A stretch of DNA of 64,000 nucleotides. Origin: Acidovorax sp. SUPP3334 (GTDB lineage: Bacteria; Pseudomonadota; Gammaproteobacteria; Burkholderiales; Burkholderiaceae_C). The stretch lies in assembly GCF_030159055.1 (NCBI RefSeq), contig NZ_BQXQ01000002.1, positions 122,784-186,783 of the forward strand, given 5' to 3'. The position numbers and the translations under genes were made by a program. Positions 36,183-44,122 of this stretch are shown in pieces (position 1 is the first letter of the stretch; every line of letters starts with the position of its first letter). The notes beneath the pieces are model-generated. The model made no database searches and had not been told where the DNA came from. It worked only from the letters and a program-made list of their open reading frames with translations.

Positions 36183-36212
36183 CTTTTATTTCTGTCTTGA
36201 CAGAAATAAAAG
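36183..36212. promoter_or_regulatory. perfect 30-bp palindromic operator before the GbsR/MarR gene
   Basis: Arms CTTTTATTTCTGTC (36183-36196) and GACAGAAATAAAAG (36199-36212) are exact reverse complements with a 2-nt spacer. A TTGACA (36197-36202) inside it and TAGACT (36219-36224), 16 bp later, make a promoter for the regulator, so a bound dimer would block it. 19 of 22 core bases recur at 36809-36830. Confidence 0.85.
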
Positions 36213-36230
36213 AAAGCCTAGACTGCGCCC

Positions 36231-36782
36231 ATGCAACTCACCGACATCGCCCAACGTTTCGTGGTCCATTGGGGAGAGATGGGCACCGCCTGGGGCGTGA
36301 ACCGCACCGTGGCCCAGATCCACGCGCTGCTCTTCTTTCATGGCCGCCCCTTGCACGCGGAAGAGATCTGCGAAACCCTGGGCGTGGCCCGTTCCAATGC
36401 CAGCAACAGCCTGAAAGAGCTGCTCAACTGGAACCTGATCCGCACCACGCACGTGCTGGGCGACCGGCGCGACTATTTCGAAACTTCCACTGACGTGTGG
36501 GAGCTGTTTCGCACCGTGGTGCGCGAACGCAAGGAGCGCGAATTCGACCCCACCGTGCGCATGCTGCGCGAGCTGGTGGCCCGCCCCGACTTCGCCGGCG
36601 AAACCGCCGACGCACAGGACCGCGTGCGCGAAACGCTGCACCTCATGGATTCGCTGGGCGTGTGGGCCGACGAAATGCTGCGGCTTTCCCCATCGACCCT
36701 GGACAAGGTGCTGCGCCTGGGGGCCAGCGTGCAGAAGTTCGTGCGGGGCGGCGAGGCGGGCAAGGCGCCCTCCCCGCCTTGA
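36231..36782 (+). CDS. GbsR/MarR family transcriptional regulator
   Basis: A 183-residue DNA-binding protein. The winged helix-turn-helix is seen as IHALLFFHGRPLHAEEICETLGVARSNASNSLKELLNWNLI (two parts), followed by VLGDRRDYFETSTDVWELF, the wing and linker typical of the GbsR group. A helical dimerisation part follows. The operator overlaps its own promoter and a close copy precedes the next operon, so it most likely represses both itself and the DUF393–DUF2269 genes. The inducing signal is unknown; relatives respond to choline or to osmotic and antibiotic stress. Confidence 0.88.
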   Translation: MQLTDIAQRFVVHWGEMGTAWGVNRTVAQIHALLFFHGRPLHAEEICETLGVARSNASNSLKELLNWNLIRTTHVLGDRRDYFETSTDVWELFRTVVRERKEREFDPTVRMLRELVARPDFAGETADAQDRVRETLHLMDSLGVWADEMLRLSPSTLDKVLRLGASVQKFVRGGEAGKAPSPP

Positions 36783-36808
36783 CGCCTCATGCGGTTTTTT
36801 TTGCCAGA

Positions 36809-36830
36809 TTATTTCTGTTTTGAATGAAAT
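36809..36830. promoter_or_regulatory. second operator of the GbsR/MarR regulator
   Basis: TTATTTCTGTTTTGAATGAA plus AT matches the core of the operator at 36186-36207 at 19 of 22 positions. It lies 18 bp before the DUF393 start, right at its ribosome site (GGAAGG), and is less symmetric, as if of lower affinity. Confidence 0.75.
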
Positions 36831-36847
36831 TTCGGAAGGATTGAAAG

Positions 36848-37318
36848 ATGAGTTCCGCAGCCCCCCTCGACCCGGCCGTTTATCCCCTGACCCTGTACTT
36901 CGATTCCCGCTGCCGCCTGTGCGCCGCCGAGATGGGCAACCTGATGGTGCGCAACACGGCCGGCCTGCTGCGCTTCGCCGACGTCTGGGCGCCCGACTTC
37001 GAAGGCCCTCCCGCCGGTACGAGCCAGGAAGAGCTTCTGACCCTCATCCATGCGCGCCGCGCCGACGGCGGCCTGCTGCGGGGCGTGGCGGTGTTCCGCG
37101 CGGCTTACGAAGCGGTCGGCCTGGGCTGGGTCACCGCCGCCACGCGCTGGCCCGTGATCGGCCCGCTGGCCGACAAGGTCTACCCGGTGCTGGCCCGCAA
37201 CCGCTACCGGCTGCCCCAGTGGCTGGTGCAGGGCCTGTTCGAACGCGCGAGCGGCGCCGCGGCCCGGCGCGCGGCGGCCCGCCACTGCAAGCCCGGCGAC
37301 GACCAATGCCGGCTCTGA
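36848..37318 (+). CDS. DUF393 / DCC-family thiol-disulfide oxidoreductase-like protein
   Basis: A 156-residue protein. Its core begins YPLTLYFDSRCRLCAAEMGN, the D-x-x-C-x-x-C pattern that gives the DCC family its name, with Cys28 and Cys31 by position as the likely redox pair, and continues with LLRFADVWAP. The C-terminus has YPVLARNRYRLPQWL, also family-typical. First gene of a likely operon with the SDR, DoxX-like and DUF2269 genes, under the second GbsR operator. The redox role is known only by family name. Confidence 0.85.
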   Translation: MSSAAPLDPAVYPLTLYFDSRCRLCAAEMGNLMVRNTAGLLRFADVWAPDFEGPPAGTSQEELLTLIHARRADGGLLRGVAVFRAAYEAVGLGWVTAATRWPVIGPLADKVYPVLARNRYRLPQWLVQGLFERASGAAARRAAARHCKPGDDQCRL

Positions 37319-37385
37319 GGCGCAGCAGCCCTCCGCGAACCGCGCAGCCGTCTGCCCTTCTTTCATTCTTTCAAAGGCCCATGCC

Positions 37386-38288
37386 ATGCACATCCTTCTG
37401 ACCGGCTCGACCGGATTCATCGGCCGCACGGTGCAGCGCGCACTCGAACGCGCAGGCCACACCGTGCACGGTGGCGTTTCACCGCGCCACCTCGCCAGCC
37501 AGCCCGGCGAGGTGGCCATGGACTTCGCCCATGACACCAGCCCCGCCGTGTGGCTGCCGCGCCTGGCAGGCATCGACGCCGTGGTGAATGCCGTGGGCGT
37601 GCTGCGCGACACCCGCGCCCGCCCGATCGACGCCCTGCACCAGCACACGCCCGTGGCGCTGTTCGATGCCTGCGCCCAGGCCGGCGTGCGGCGCATCGTG
37701 CAGATCTCCGCGCTCGGCATCGCGGGCAGCGGCACGCGCTACGCCGCCACCAAGCGCGCGGCCGACACGCACCTGCTCGGCCTCACCGCGCGCGGAGATG
37801 TCTCCGGCGTGGTGCTGCGGCCCAGCATCGTGTTCGGCCGCGGCGGTGCCAGCAGCGCGCTGTTCATGAACCTGGCCCGGCTGCCCGTGGTGGTGCTGCC
37901 TGGGGCCGTGTTGCAGGCCAGCGTGCAGCCCGTGTCGGTGCATGACCTGGCCGATGCCGTGGTGGCCCTGATGGGCCCGGCACAGGACACCACCGGCCTC
38001 ATCGAATGCAGCGGCCCCGAGGCCGTGCCCATGGCCGGCCTGATCGCCAGCCTGCGCCAGCAAAGCGGCCACGGCCCGGCCCGCGTGCTGCGGCTGCCAG
38101 AGCCGCTCAGCCGCCTGAGTGCGCGCCTGGGCGACCAGGTGCCCGGCGTACCGTGGTGCAGCGAAACGCTCGCCCTGCTGGGCAGCGACAACACGGCCGA
38201 CCCCGCCGCCCTTCGGCGCCTGCTGGGACACGAAGCCACCCCCTACCGCCGCCTGGTCGAAAGCGCCTGGGCGCCGGCTGCACGATGA
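37386..38288 (+). CDS. NAD(P)-binding SDR / epimerase-like protein
   Basis: A 300-residue atypical short-chain dehydrogenase. The Rossmann loop is MHILLTGSTGFIGRTVQRAL, the cofactor region continues with VNAVGVLRDTRARPIDALH and QISALGIAGSGTRYAATKRA, in which the Tyr-x-x-x-Lys pair is replaced by YAATK with the same spacing. It overlaps the DoxX-like gene by 4 nt, so the two are coupled. Homologues occur with DoxX-like and DUF2269 membrane proteins in other proteobacteria. Substrate unknown; the set may handle a lipid or quinone-like molecule (inference). Confidence 0.87.
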   Translation: MHILLTGSTGFIGRTVQRALERAGHTVHGGVSPRHLASQPGEVAMDFAHDTSPAVWLPRLAGIDAVVNAVGVLRDTRARPIDALHQHTPVALFDACAQAGVRRIVQISALGIAGSGTRYAATKRAADTHLLGLTARGDVSGVVLRPSIVFGRGGASSALFMNLARLPVVVLPGAVLQASVQPVSVHDLADAVVALMGPAQDTTGLIECSGPEAVPMAGLIASLRQQSGHGPARVLRLPEPLSRLSARLGDQVPGVPWCSETLALLGSDNTADPAALRRLLGHEATPYRRLVESAWAPAAR

Positions 38289-38653
38289 ACGCCGCCACCG
38301 CCCGATGGCTGCGCGGCAGCCTCGTCCTGGTATGGCTGGGCACGGCGCTGGCCAGCGCCATCGAAGCGCAAGGCCAGGGCCGCGACCTGCTGGTGCGCGG
38401 CGGCCTGCAGAACGAAGCCTGGATCCAGGCCCTGGTGTGGGGCGGCATCGCGGCCGACACCGCCATCGGCCTGGCGCTGTGGCTGCGCCCCGGGCGCACC
38501 ACCGATGCCATGGCGCTCGTGCTGATGGGCGTGATGACCGCCATCGCGACGGTTCTGCTGCCCACGCTGTGGCTGGACCCGCTGGGCCCGCTGCTCAAGA
38601 ACCTGCCCATCGCCGCCATCCTCATCGTTCTCTTGAAAGCGCCCCGCACATGA
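38285..38653 (+). CDS. DoxX-like membrane protein
   Basis: A 122-residue protein with four hydrophobic helices (WLRGSLVLVWLGTALASA, ALVWGGIAADTAIGLALWLR, ALVLMGVMTAIATVLLPTLW and LPIAAILIVLL). It starts in an ATGA overlap with the SDR stop and ends in an ATGA overlap with the next start, so three genes are translationally coupled. The DoxX-like family has no settled function. Fully embedded in the operon controlled by the GbsR operator. Confidence 0.85.
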   Translation: MNAATARWLRGSLVLVWLGTALASAIEAQGQGRDLLVRGGLQNEAWIQALVWGGIAADTAIGLALWLRPGRTTDAMALVLMGVMTAIATVLLPTLWLDPLGPLLKNLPIAAILIVLLKAPRT

Positions 38654-39126
38654 ACACCTACCTTGCGCTCAAATGGGTTCACATCCTGTCCAGCGTGCTG
38701 CTGGTGGGCACGGGCTTCGGCTCGGCGTTCTACCTGTTCTTCGCCAACCGCAGCGGCAGCGTGGCGGCCCAGGCCGTGGTGTCGCGGCTGGTGGTGCGGG
38801 CGGACACCTGGTTCACCACGCCGGCCGGCATCGTGCAGCCGGTGACCGGTGTCGCCATGGCGATGATGGCCGGCTGGCCGCTGTCCACGCCGTGGCTCGC
38901 AGCATCGATCGGGCTCTACGGGCTGGCGGGCCTGTGCTGGCTGCCGGTGCTGTGGCTGCAGTGGCGCATGGCCGCCATCGCCCGCGATGCGGCGGCCCAT
39001 GGCACGCCGATGCCAGCGCTCTACAACCGCTATGCGCGGTGGTGGGAAGCCCTGGGCTACCCGGCCTTCGTGGCGATGCTGGCGATTTATTACCTGATGG
39101 TCCACAAGCCCGCGCTGTGGGGCTGA
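38650..39126 (+). CDS. DUF2269 family membrane protein
   Basis: A 158-residue protein with four membrane helices and family marks KWVHILSSVLLVGTGFGSAF at the start, PAGIVQPVTGVAMAMM in the centre and WWEALGYPAFVAMLAIYYLM at the end. The histidine of KWVHI and the helical pattern recall heme- or copper-binding four-helix membrane proteins, though no ligand is shown. Last gene of the four-gene operon; start overlaps the previous stop by 4 nt. Confidence 0.87.
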   Translation: MNTYLALKWVHILSSVLLVGTGFGSAFYLFFANRSGSVAAQAVVSRLVVRADTWFTTPAGIVQPVTGVAMAMMAGWPLSTPWLAASIGLYGLAGLCWLPVLWLQWRMAAIARDAAAHGTPMPALYNRYARWWEALGYPAFVAMLAIYYLMVHKPALWG

Positions 39127-39132
39127 GGCCGG

Positions 39133-39930
39133 TCAGGCGCTGGCGAGGGTCTCAGCCTTCGCCACGGCCTGCACGCCCGCATAGGCATGCCGTGCCAGCG
39201 CTTCGGCCAGCACCTGCGAGGGGTTGACCAGTCGCGTGCCCGCCGCCGCTTCGTCCAGAGCCAGCGGAATTTCAGTGCAGCCCATGATGAGCGTGAAGAG
39301 GCCCTCGCGCTCGCGCAGGGCCTGCGACACGGCGGCAAAGCGGCTGCGGGCCAGCGCGTAGTCGCCAGCCTTCACCCCGCCGTAGATCCCCTGCATGAGC
39401 TGCTCGCGCTCATGCGGCAGGGGCAGCACGCAGACCACGCCCTGCTCCGCCAGCGCGGCCTGGTAAAGGCCGGTGTCGTACGAGCCTTGCGTGGCGAGCA
39501 ATCCCACGCGCGGCTCCCGCGCAGCCGACAAAGCCGCCGCCACCTCGCGCATGCCATGAAGCACTGTGACCTGCGGAAACCGCTGCTGCAGTTCTGCATG
39601 CCAGGCATGGGCGGTGTTGCACGCGATCGCCATCGCCTGAACCCCCAGCGCCGCCAGCCGGCCGGTGGCCTGCGCCATCGGTTCGGCAGGCTGCGATGCG
39701 CTGGGCATGCGCTCGCCCAGCGCCGCCGTGCGGTCGGGAATGGGCACTTGCGCCAGCCAGTGTTCGGGATAGGCCTGGTCGCGCACGGGAATGCCCAGCG
39801 CCTCCATGCGGCGCGTGCAAGCCTCCACGAAAAGCCGCACGAAATCAGCCCCGGCCGCGGGCCCCATGCCCCCGAGGATGCCGACCATGCGGGGCTGCAA
39901 GGCGGGCACGGACAAAGTCGCCGTCATCAT
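39133..39930 (-). CDS. aspartate/glutamate racemase family protein
   Basis: A 265-residue racemase of the Asp/Glu/hydantoin group, cytosolic. The two catalytic cysteines are in MAIACNTAHAWH and TLIMGCTEIPLAL, each followed by Thr or Asn as usual, and the N-terminal loop is MVGILGGMGPAAGADF. The ATG at 39928-39930 has GAGGGG upstream. It lies 41 bp after the GltI-like receptor gene, so uptake and racemisation of an acidic amino acid are probably coupled. The 7-bp gap to the convergent DUF2269 stop leaves no room for a terminator. Confidence 0.92.
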   Translation of the reverse strand: MMTATLSVPALQPRMVGILGGMGPAAGADFVRLFVEACTRRMEALGIPVRDQAYPEHWLAQVPIPDRTAALGERMPSASQPAEPMAQATGRLAALGVQAMAIACNTAHAWHAELQQRFPQVTVLHGMREVAAALSAAREPRVGLLATQGSYDTGLYQAALAEQGVVCVLPLPHEREQLMQGIYGGVKAGDYALARSRFAAVSQALREREGLFTLIMGCTEIPLALDEAAAGTRLVNPSQVLAEALARHAYAGVQAVAKAETLASA

Positions 39931-39971
39931 GAAAACCCCTCGGAAGCGGTGGCGTGGCGATCGGTGACGGG

Positions 39972-40856
39972 TCAGTTGGCGGGTTTGTCGCTTTGCGCCA
40001 CCAGGTTGTCGCGCAGCTCCTTGGACATGGGCAGGCCCAGGTTCTGGCCCTTGGGCGGCACGGGCGACATGAACCACTTGGTGTAGAGCTTTTCGAACTC
40101 GCCAGACTTCATCATTGCGCCGATGACGCCGTTCACCAGCGCCTGGAACTGGGGGTCGTCCTTGCGCATCATGCAGGCATAGGGCTCGACCTGCAGCGAA
40201 TCGCCCACCACCACCCAGTCCGCCGGATTGCGGGCATTGCCCTTCAGGCCGAAGAGCAGGATGTCGTCCATCGCGAACGCTTCCGCACGGCCCGAATCGA
40301 CCAGCAGCATGGAGTCGTCATGGTCCTTGCCGAGCACGATGTCCATGTCCAGGTTGTTCTCGCGGCTGTACTTGCGGATGACCTGCGCGTTGGTGGTGCC
40401 GCTGGTGCTGGCGACCTTCTTCTTGGCCAGATCGGCGTAGTTCTGCACGCCCGACGTCTTCTTGGTGAGCAAGCGGGTGCCGGTGTAGAAATAGTTCACG
40501 GCAAATTGCACATCCTTGCCGCGCGCGGAGTTGTTGGTGGTGGAGCCGCACTCCAGGTCCACCGTGCCGTTGGTGATGAGCGGAATGCGGTTCTGCGACG
40601 TGACGGCCTGCAGTTCCACCTTGATCGACGGCTTCTTCAGCTTGGCGCGCACCGCCTCCACCACGGCATTGGAGATCTCCACCGAAAAGCCGATCGGCTC
40701 TCCGGGGCCCGCCAGGTAGCTGAAGGGCACCGACGATTCCCGATAGGCCAGCGTGATCTTTCCCGACTCGGCAATTTTCTGCAGGGTATCGGCATTGGCC
40801 GCCGTGGCAGCGAAAGCGCCGACGGCAAGGACGGCTGCAGACAGGAATGGCTTCAT
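39972..40856 (-). CDS. GltI-like amino acid ABC transporter receptor
   Basis: A 294-residue exported receptor similar to the glutamate/aspartate-binding GltI. The signal peptide is MKPFLSAAVLAVGAFAATAA, then DTLQKIAESGKITLAYRESS and the substrate pocket parts VPFSYLAGPGEPIGFSVEI and TNGTVDLECGSTTNNSARGK. AGGAG lies just upstream of the ATG at 40854-40856. No ATP-binding or permease genes are beside it. The Asp/Glu racemase follows in the same operon and a D-amino acid dehydrogenase is divergent, so D-glutamate or D-aspartate is a plausible ligand (inference). Confidence 0.9.
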   Translation of the reverse strand: MKPFLSAAVLAVGAFAATAANADTLQKIAESGKITLAYRESSVPFSYLAGPGEPIGFSVEISNAVVEAVRAKLKKPSIKVELQAVTSQNRIPLITNGTVDLECGSTTNNSARGKDVQFAVNYFYTGTRLLTKKTSGVQNYADLAKKKVASTSGTTNAQVIRKYSRENNLDMDIVLGKDHDDSMLLVDSGRAEAFAMDDILLFGLKGNARNPADWVVVGDSLQVEPYACMMRKDDPQFQALVNGVIGAMMKSGEFEKLYTKWFMSPVPPKGQNLGLPMSKELRDNLVAQSDKPAN

Positions 40857-41162
40857 GAGAACTCCTTGACGGAAACAAAGGGAGAGAAAAAGTGAGAGGA
40901 ACGGCGCGGGTGCCACGGCACTTTAGGAACTCGGCACCGCTTTGAACAATTCATTCGGCAGCATGGGCCATGACGAAAAGTTATGCCATCCGCATTGACC
41001 ATAGAGCGCCGGAAGCAATCTCCGGGCCCGCTCGGGCGATGCAAGCCACCGCCCGGTGCCACGCATAACTTGCCGGCATGTGTCCCGCGCGGTTTGGCAT
41101 TGTTCAACGAGGCCCGCCGTCCTTAGAGTACTGTCCACGGACAACCAAGGGAATCGAGCGAT
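40857..41162. other. 306-bp divergent promoter region of gltI-like and dadA-like genes
   Basis: No gene. It carries two inverted copies of a composite motif centred on one point (annotated separately) and must hold both promoters. No clear -35/-10 pair was assigned. Confidence 0.7.
40942..41107. promoter_or_regulatory. nested inverted motif pair in the gltI/dadA promoter region
   Basis: Outer arms TTGAACAAT (40942-40950) and ATTGTTCAA (41099-41107), inner arms AAGTTATGC (40978-40986) and GCATAACTT (41063-41071). Both pairs share the centre 41024.5. Between outer and inner arms CATG and other bases also match, so each side is one ~45-bp composite site in opposite orientation, one per divergent gene. 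Likely the binding and promoter elements of one regulator. Confidence 0.65.
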
Positions 41163-42389
41163 ATGGATGCATGTGTGATGGGAGCAGGCATCGTGGGCCT
41201 GGCGACCGCCTACGAACTGCAGCGCCAGGGAATGCGCGTCACGGTGATCGACCAGGGGCCCGTGGGCGGCGGTGCGAGCGGCGGCAACGGCGCACAGCTG
41301 AGCTACAGCTACGTGCAGCCCCTGGCCGACCCCGGGCTTTGGGCGCAGTTGCCCAAGCTGCTGCTGTCGCGCGAATCGCCGCTGCAGCTGCGTTTGCAGT
41401 GGGACCCGCACCAGTGGCGCTGGGCCCTGCAGTTTCTGGCGGCCTGCAACAGCGCCACATCGCGCCGCACCACCGAACGACTGCTGGCGCTGGCCGTGCG
41501 CAGCCGCGCCGGTTTCGAGGCCATGCGGGCCCGCGAAGCGCTGTCTTGCGATTTTTCGGACACCGGCAAACTGGTGCTTTATGGCACGCCGGAAAGCCTC
41601 GCTGCGGCCGAAAGGCAAATGGAACTGCAGCGCGCCTGGGGCAGCGAACAGGCGTCGATTTCCGCCCAGCGGTGCGTGGAACTGGAACCTGCCCTCGCCC
41701 ACCACGCCGCGCACATCGCCGGGGCCATCCACACCCCAAGCGAATGCGCAGCCGACTGCCAGAAGGTGTGCGAGGGCCTTCACGCGCTGCTCGCCCGGCG
41801 CGGCGCCCGCTTCGAACTGGGCGCGCAGGTGCAGGGCTTCGACCTTGCACAGGGCCGCATCGCCGCGGTGCGCACCAGCGCGGGGCCGATCCAGGCGCAA
41901 CGCTTCGTGCTGGCGCTGGGCAGCGGTAGCGTGGCGGTGGCACGCCAGCTGGGCGTGCGCCTGCCGGTCTATCCCATCAAAGGCTACAGCGTCACGCTCG
42001 ACGCGCCGGACGGTGCGCCGTGGGCGCCGCGCATGAACGTCACGCATGCCGGGCGCAAGGTGGTGTTTGCCCGGCTGGGGCAGCGGCTGCGCGTGGCGGG
42101 CATGGCCGAACTCGTGGGCCACGACCACAGCATCTCGCCCGCGCGCATCGACGGCCTGCGTGCCACGGTGCGCACCGTGCTGGGGCACGAAGCGCCCGCG
42201 GACGCGCTGCGCCCCTGGACCGGCATGCGCCCCGCCACGCCCACCGGCCTGCCCATTGCAGGCCGCGCGGATGCAGGCCCCGCCAACCTGTGGATCAACA
42301 CGGGCCACGGCGCACTGGGCTTCACGCTGGCCTTCGGCACGGCCGCGCTGCTGGCGAAACAGATGCAGCAGTCAACGGCGCACGCCTGA
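41163..42389 (+). CDS. FAD-dependent D-amino acid dehydrogenase (DadA-like)
   Basis: A 408-residue flavoprotein. The FAD-binding loop is MDACVMGAGIVGLATAYELQ, the family-typical SGGNGAQLSYSYVQPL follows at about 40, and the second FAD region is at the end (LWINTGHGALGFTLAFG). DadA oxidises D-amino acids to keto acids and passes electrons to the respiratory chain. The central PVYPIKGYSVTLDAP block is also DadA-like. Divergent from the receptor/racemase operon and under the same inverted motifs; the three genes can form a path of uptake, racemisation and oxidation. Confidence 0.9.
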   Translation: MDACVMGAGIVGLATAYELQRQGMRVTVIDQGPVGGGASGGNGAQLSYSYVQPLADPGLWAQLPKLLLSRESPLQLRLQWDPHQWRWALQFLAACNSATSRRTTERLLALAVRSRAGFEAMRAREALSCDFSDTGKLVLYGTPESLAAAERQMELQRAWGSEQASISAQRCVELEPALAHHAAHIAGAIHTPSECAADCQKVCEGLHALLARRGARFELGAQVQGFDLAQGRIAAVRTSAGPIQAQRFVLALGSGSVAVARQLGVRLPVYPIKGYSVTLDAPDGAPWAPRMNVTHAGRKVVFARLGQRLRVAGMAELVGHDHSISPARIDGLRATVRTVLGHEAPADALRPWTGMRPATPTGLPIAGRADAGPANLWINTGHGALGFTLAFGTAALLAKQMQQSTAHA

Positions 42390-42401
42390 GCCGCCGCAAA
42401 G

Positions 42402-43329
42402 TCAGTCGCGTTCCGTCAGCCCGGTCGACGCCAAGGTCTGCGCCACCGCCTCCCGCATGCAGCGCACCATGGCATCGGTCAGCAACGAGGCCGGCCGGTT
42501 CACCATGCGCAAAGCCTTCACGGGCACGGCGATGCGGGGCGCCAGCGCGAGCACGTCCACCCGGGACAGATCGGCGGAAGCCGCAGTGCATACATCCACG
42601 AGCGCCACCCCCAGCCCGTGGTGCGCGAGCGCCAGCGCCGCGTGGTAGGTCTGCACGGTGAAGGCCGCCTGCAGCCCCACGTCGGCCTCGCGGCTGGCAT
42701 GGTTCACCATCGTGCCGAGCGGATCGGTCGCCTCCAGCCGGATCACGGGCGTATGGGCCAGATCGGCGAGGTGCACCACGCCTGCCTGAACGATGGCCGC
42801 GTCCAAAGTGCCCTTGGGCGCCACGCACACCACACGGCCTTCGGCCAGCGTTTCCTGCGCCAGCGATGGATGCACCAGCGCACTGAATACGAAGCCGATG
42901 TCCGCCTCCTGCAGCACCAGGGCCGAGACGATCTGGGGCGAATGCAGCGCATCGATGCGCACCGCCACATCGGGGGTGCAGCTTGCGAAAGGCGTGCAGT
43001 GCGCGCGGCATGACTTCGTGGCTCAGGGCCAGCACGCTCAGCACGTGCAGTTCCCCCTCACGCTGCTGGCCGCGCAGGCTGTTGGCGAGCCGCTGCACAT
43101 CGTCGAGCTGGTTGAACAAGCGTTCGATGTGCGGGTAGAGCGTCTGCGCCTCGCGCGTGGGCACGAGGCGGCCCTTCATGCGGTGGAAAAGCGGAAAGCC
43201 CAACTGCAGCTCGGCATGCGCCAGGATGCGGCTGACCGCAGGCTGGGTGACGTTGATGAGCCGCGAGGCGGCACTCACGCTGCCGGTGAGCATCACCGCA
43301 TTGAAGACTTCGATGTGGCGCAAGCGCAT
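42402..43329 (-). pseudogene. LysR family regulator with a single-base frameshift
   Basis: The N-terminal half starts at the ATG at 43327-43329 (MRLRHIEVFNAVMLTGSVSA, helix-turn-helix with VTQPAVSRILAHAE) and runs to ...AFRKLHP; the effector half continues in another frame from VAVRIDALHSPQIVSALVLQ. The break is in a run of five G at 42972-42976 (five C on the coding strand); four would restore a complete protein of about 308 residues. Either a recent mutation or a sequencing error. A full product would be a good candidate to bind the gltI/dadA motifs. The gene converges on dadA with only 12 bp between stops. Confidence 0.85.
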
Positions 43330-43579
43330 GGCGAAACGGGCTTTTCTTGAACGGCGAAGCCAGCCATATTGCATCAAAAAGCATCTTGCCCAGCTCTGCC
43401 GTTGAAGCAATTTGACACAGATGCCGCACGGCGGTCATGAGAGACCGATAGGCTCGCTGCATTGCGCGACGGAGCCGGCGAGCAAGCCCGTGTTCCGGCG
43501 GCGCATTCTTCCTTTCTCCGTGTCCTGGTTCCCTCCAGTTCCAGAACATCACCGACAACCTTTTTTCAGAAAGACAGGC

Positions 43580-44122
43580 ATGGCAGATTTAAGTGGCAGC
43601 GCATGGGTGGCCAGATTTCCGACCAGCAACCAGACGAGCGATCTGATCGCGAGCTTTCGCACCAAGGTGGACAGCTTCATCGCCGCGCTGCAGGCCGGCG
43701 GTGCATCGGTTGCCATTTCCGCCACGATGCGACCGCCCGAACGCGCCTACCTCATGCATTACGCATGGCGCATCGCGCGCGAGAACCTGGACGCCGGCAC
43801 CGTGCCGGCCATGGCGGGCGTGGACATCGAATGGGTGCACCGCGGCGCCACCGGAGCGGTCAATGCGGGCGCCTCCCGGGTCGCGGCCAACCAGATGGTT
43901 GCGGGCTATGGCATCGTGTATGCGCCGGCCCTCGCCTCGCGGCACTCCGAGGGCCGTGCCATCGACATGACGATCACCAATTATTCAGGGAAGGCTTTCA
44001 ACAATGCCACTGGCACCAGCACCACTGTCACCACCGCTGCGCAACTGCACGCCCTCGGCGCCACCTACGGTGTCTACAAGCTGGTGTCCGACCCACCGCA
44101 CTGGTCCGACGATGGGCACTGA
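43580..44122 (+). CDS. M15/VanY-like peptidoglycan peptidase, candidate secreted effector
   Basis: A 180-residue protein without a signal peptide. The zinc-binding pattern of M15 DD-peptidases is present: SRHSEGRAIDM (His122 and Asp129) and DPPHWSDDGH (His174). Upstream, AISATMRPPERAYLMHYAW fits the first part of the same fold. The stop overlaps the next start by 11 nt, and the next two genes encode exported proteins, the layout of a leaderless cell-wall toxin with periplasmic protectors. No type VI genes are in the window, so delivery is inferred. No strong ribosome site precedes the ATG at 43580. Confidence 0.75.
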   Translation: MADLSGSAWVARFPTSNQTSDLIASFRTKVDSFIAALQAGGASVAISATMRPPERAYLMHYAWRIARENLDAGTVPAMAGVDIEWVHRGATGAVNAGASRVAANQMVAGYGIVYAPALASRHSEGRAIDMTITNYSGKAFNNATGTSTTVTTAAQLHALGATYGVYKLVSDPPHWSDDGH

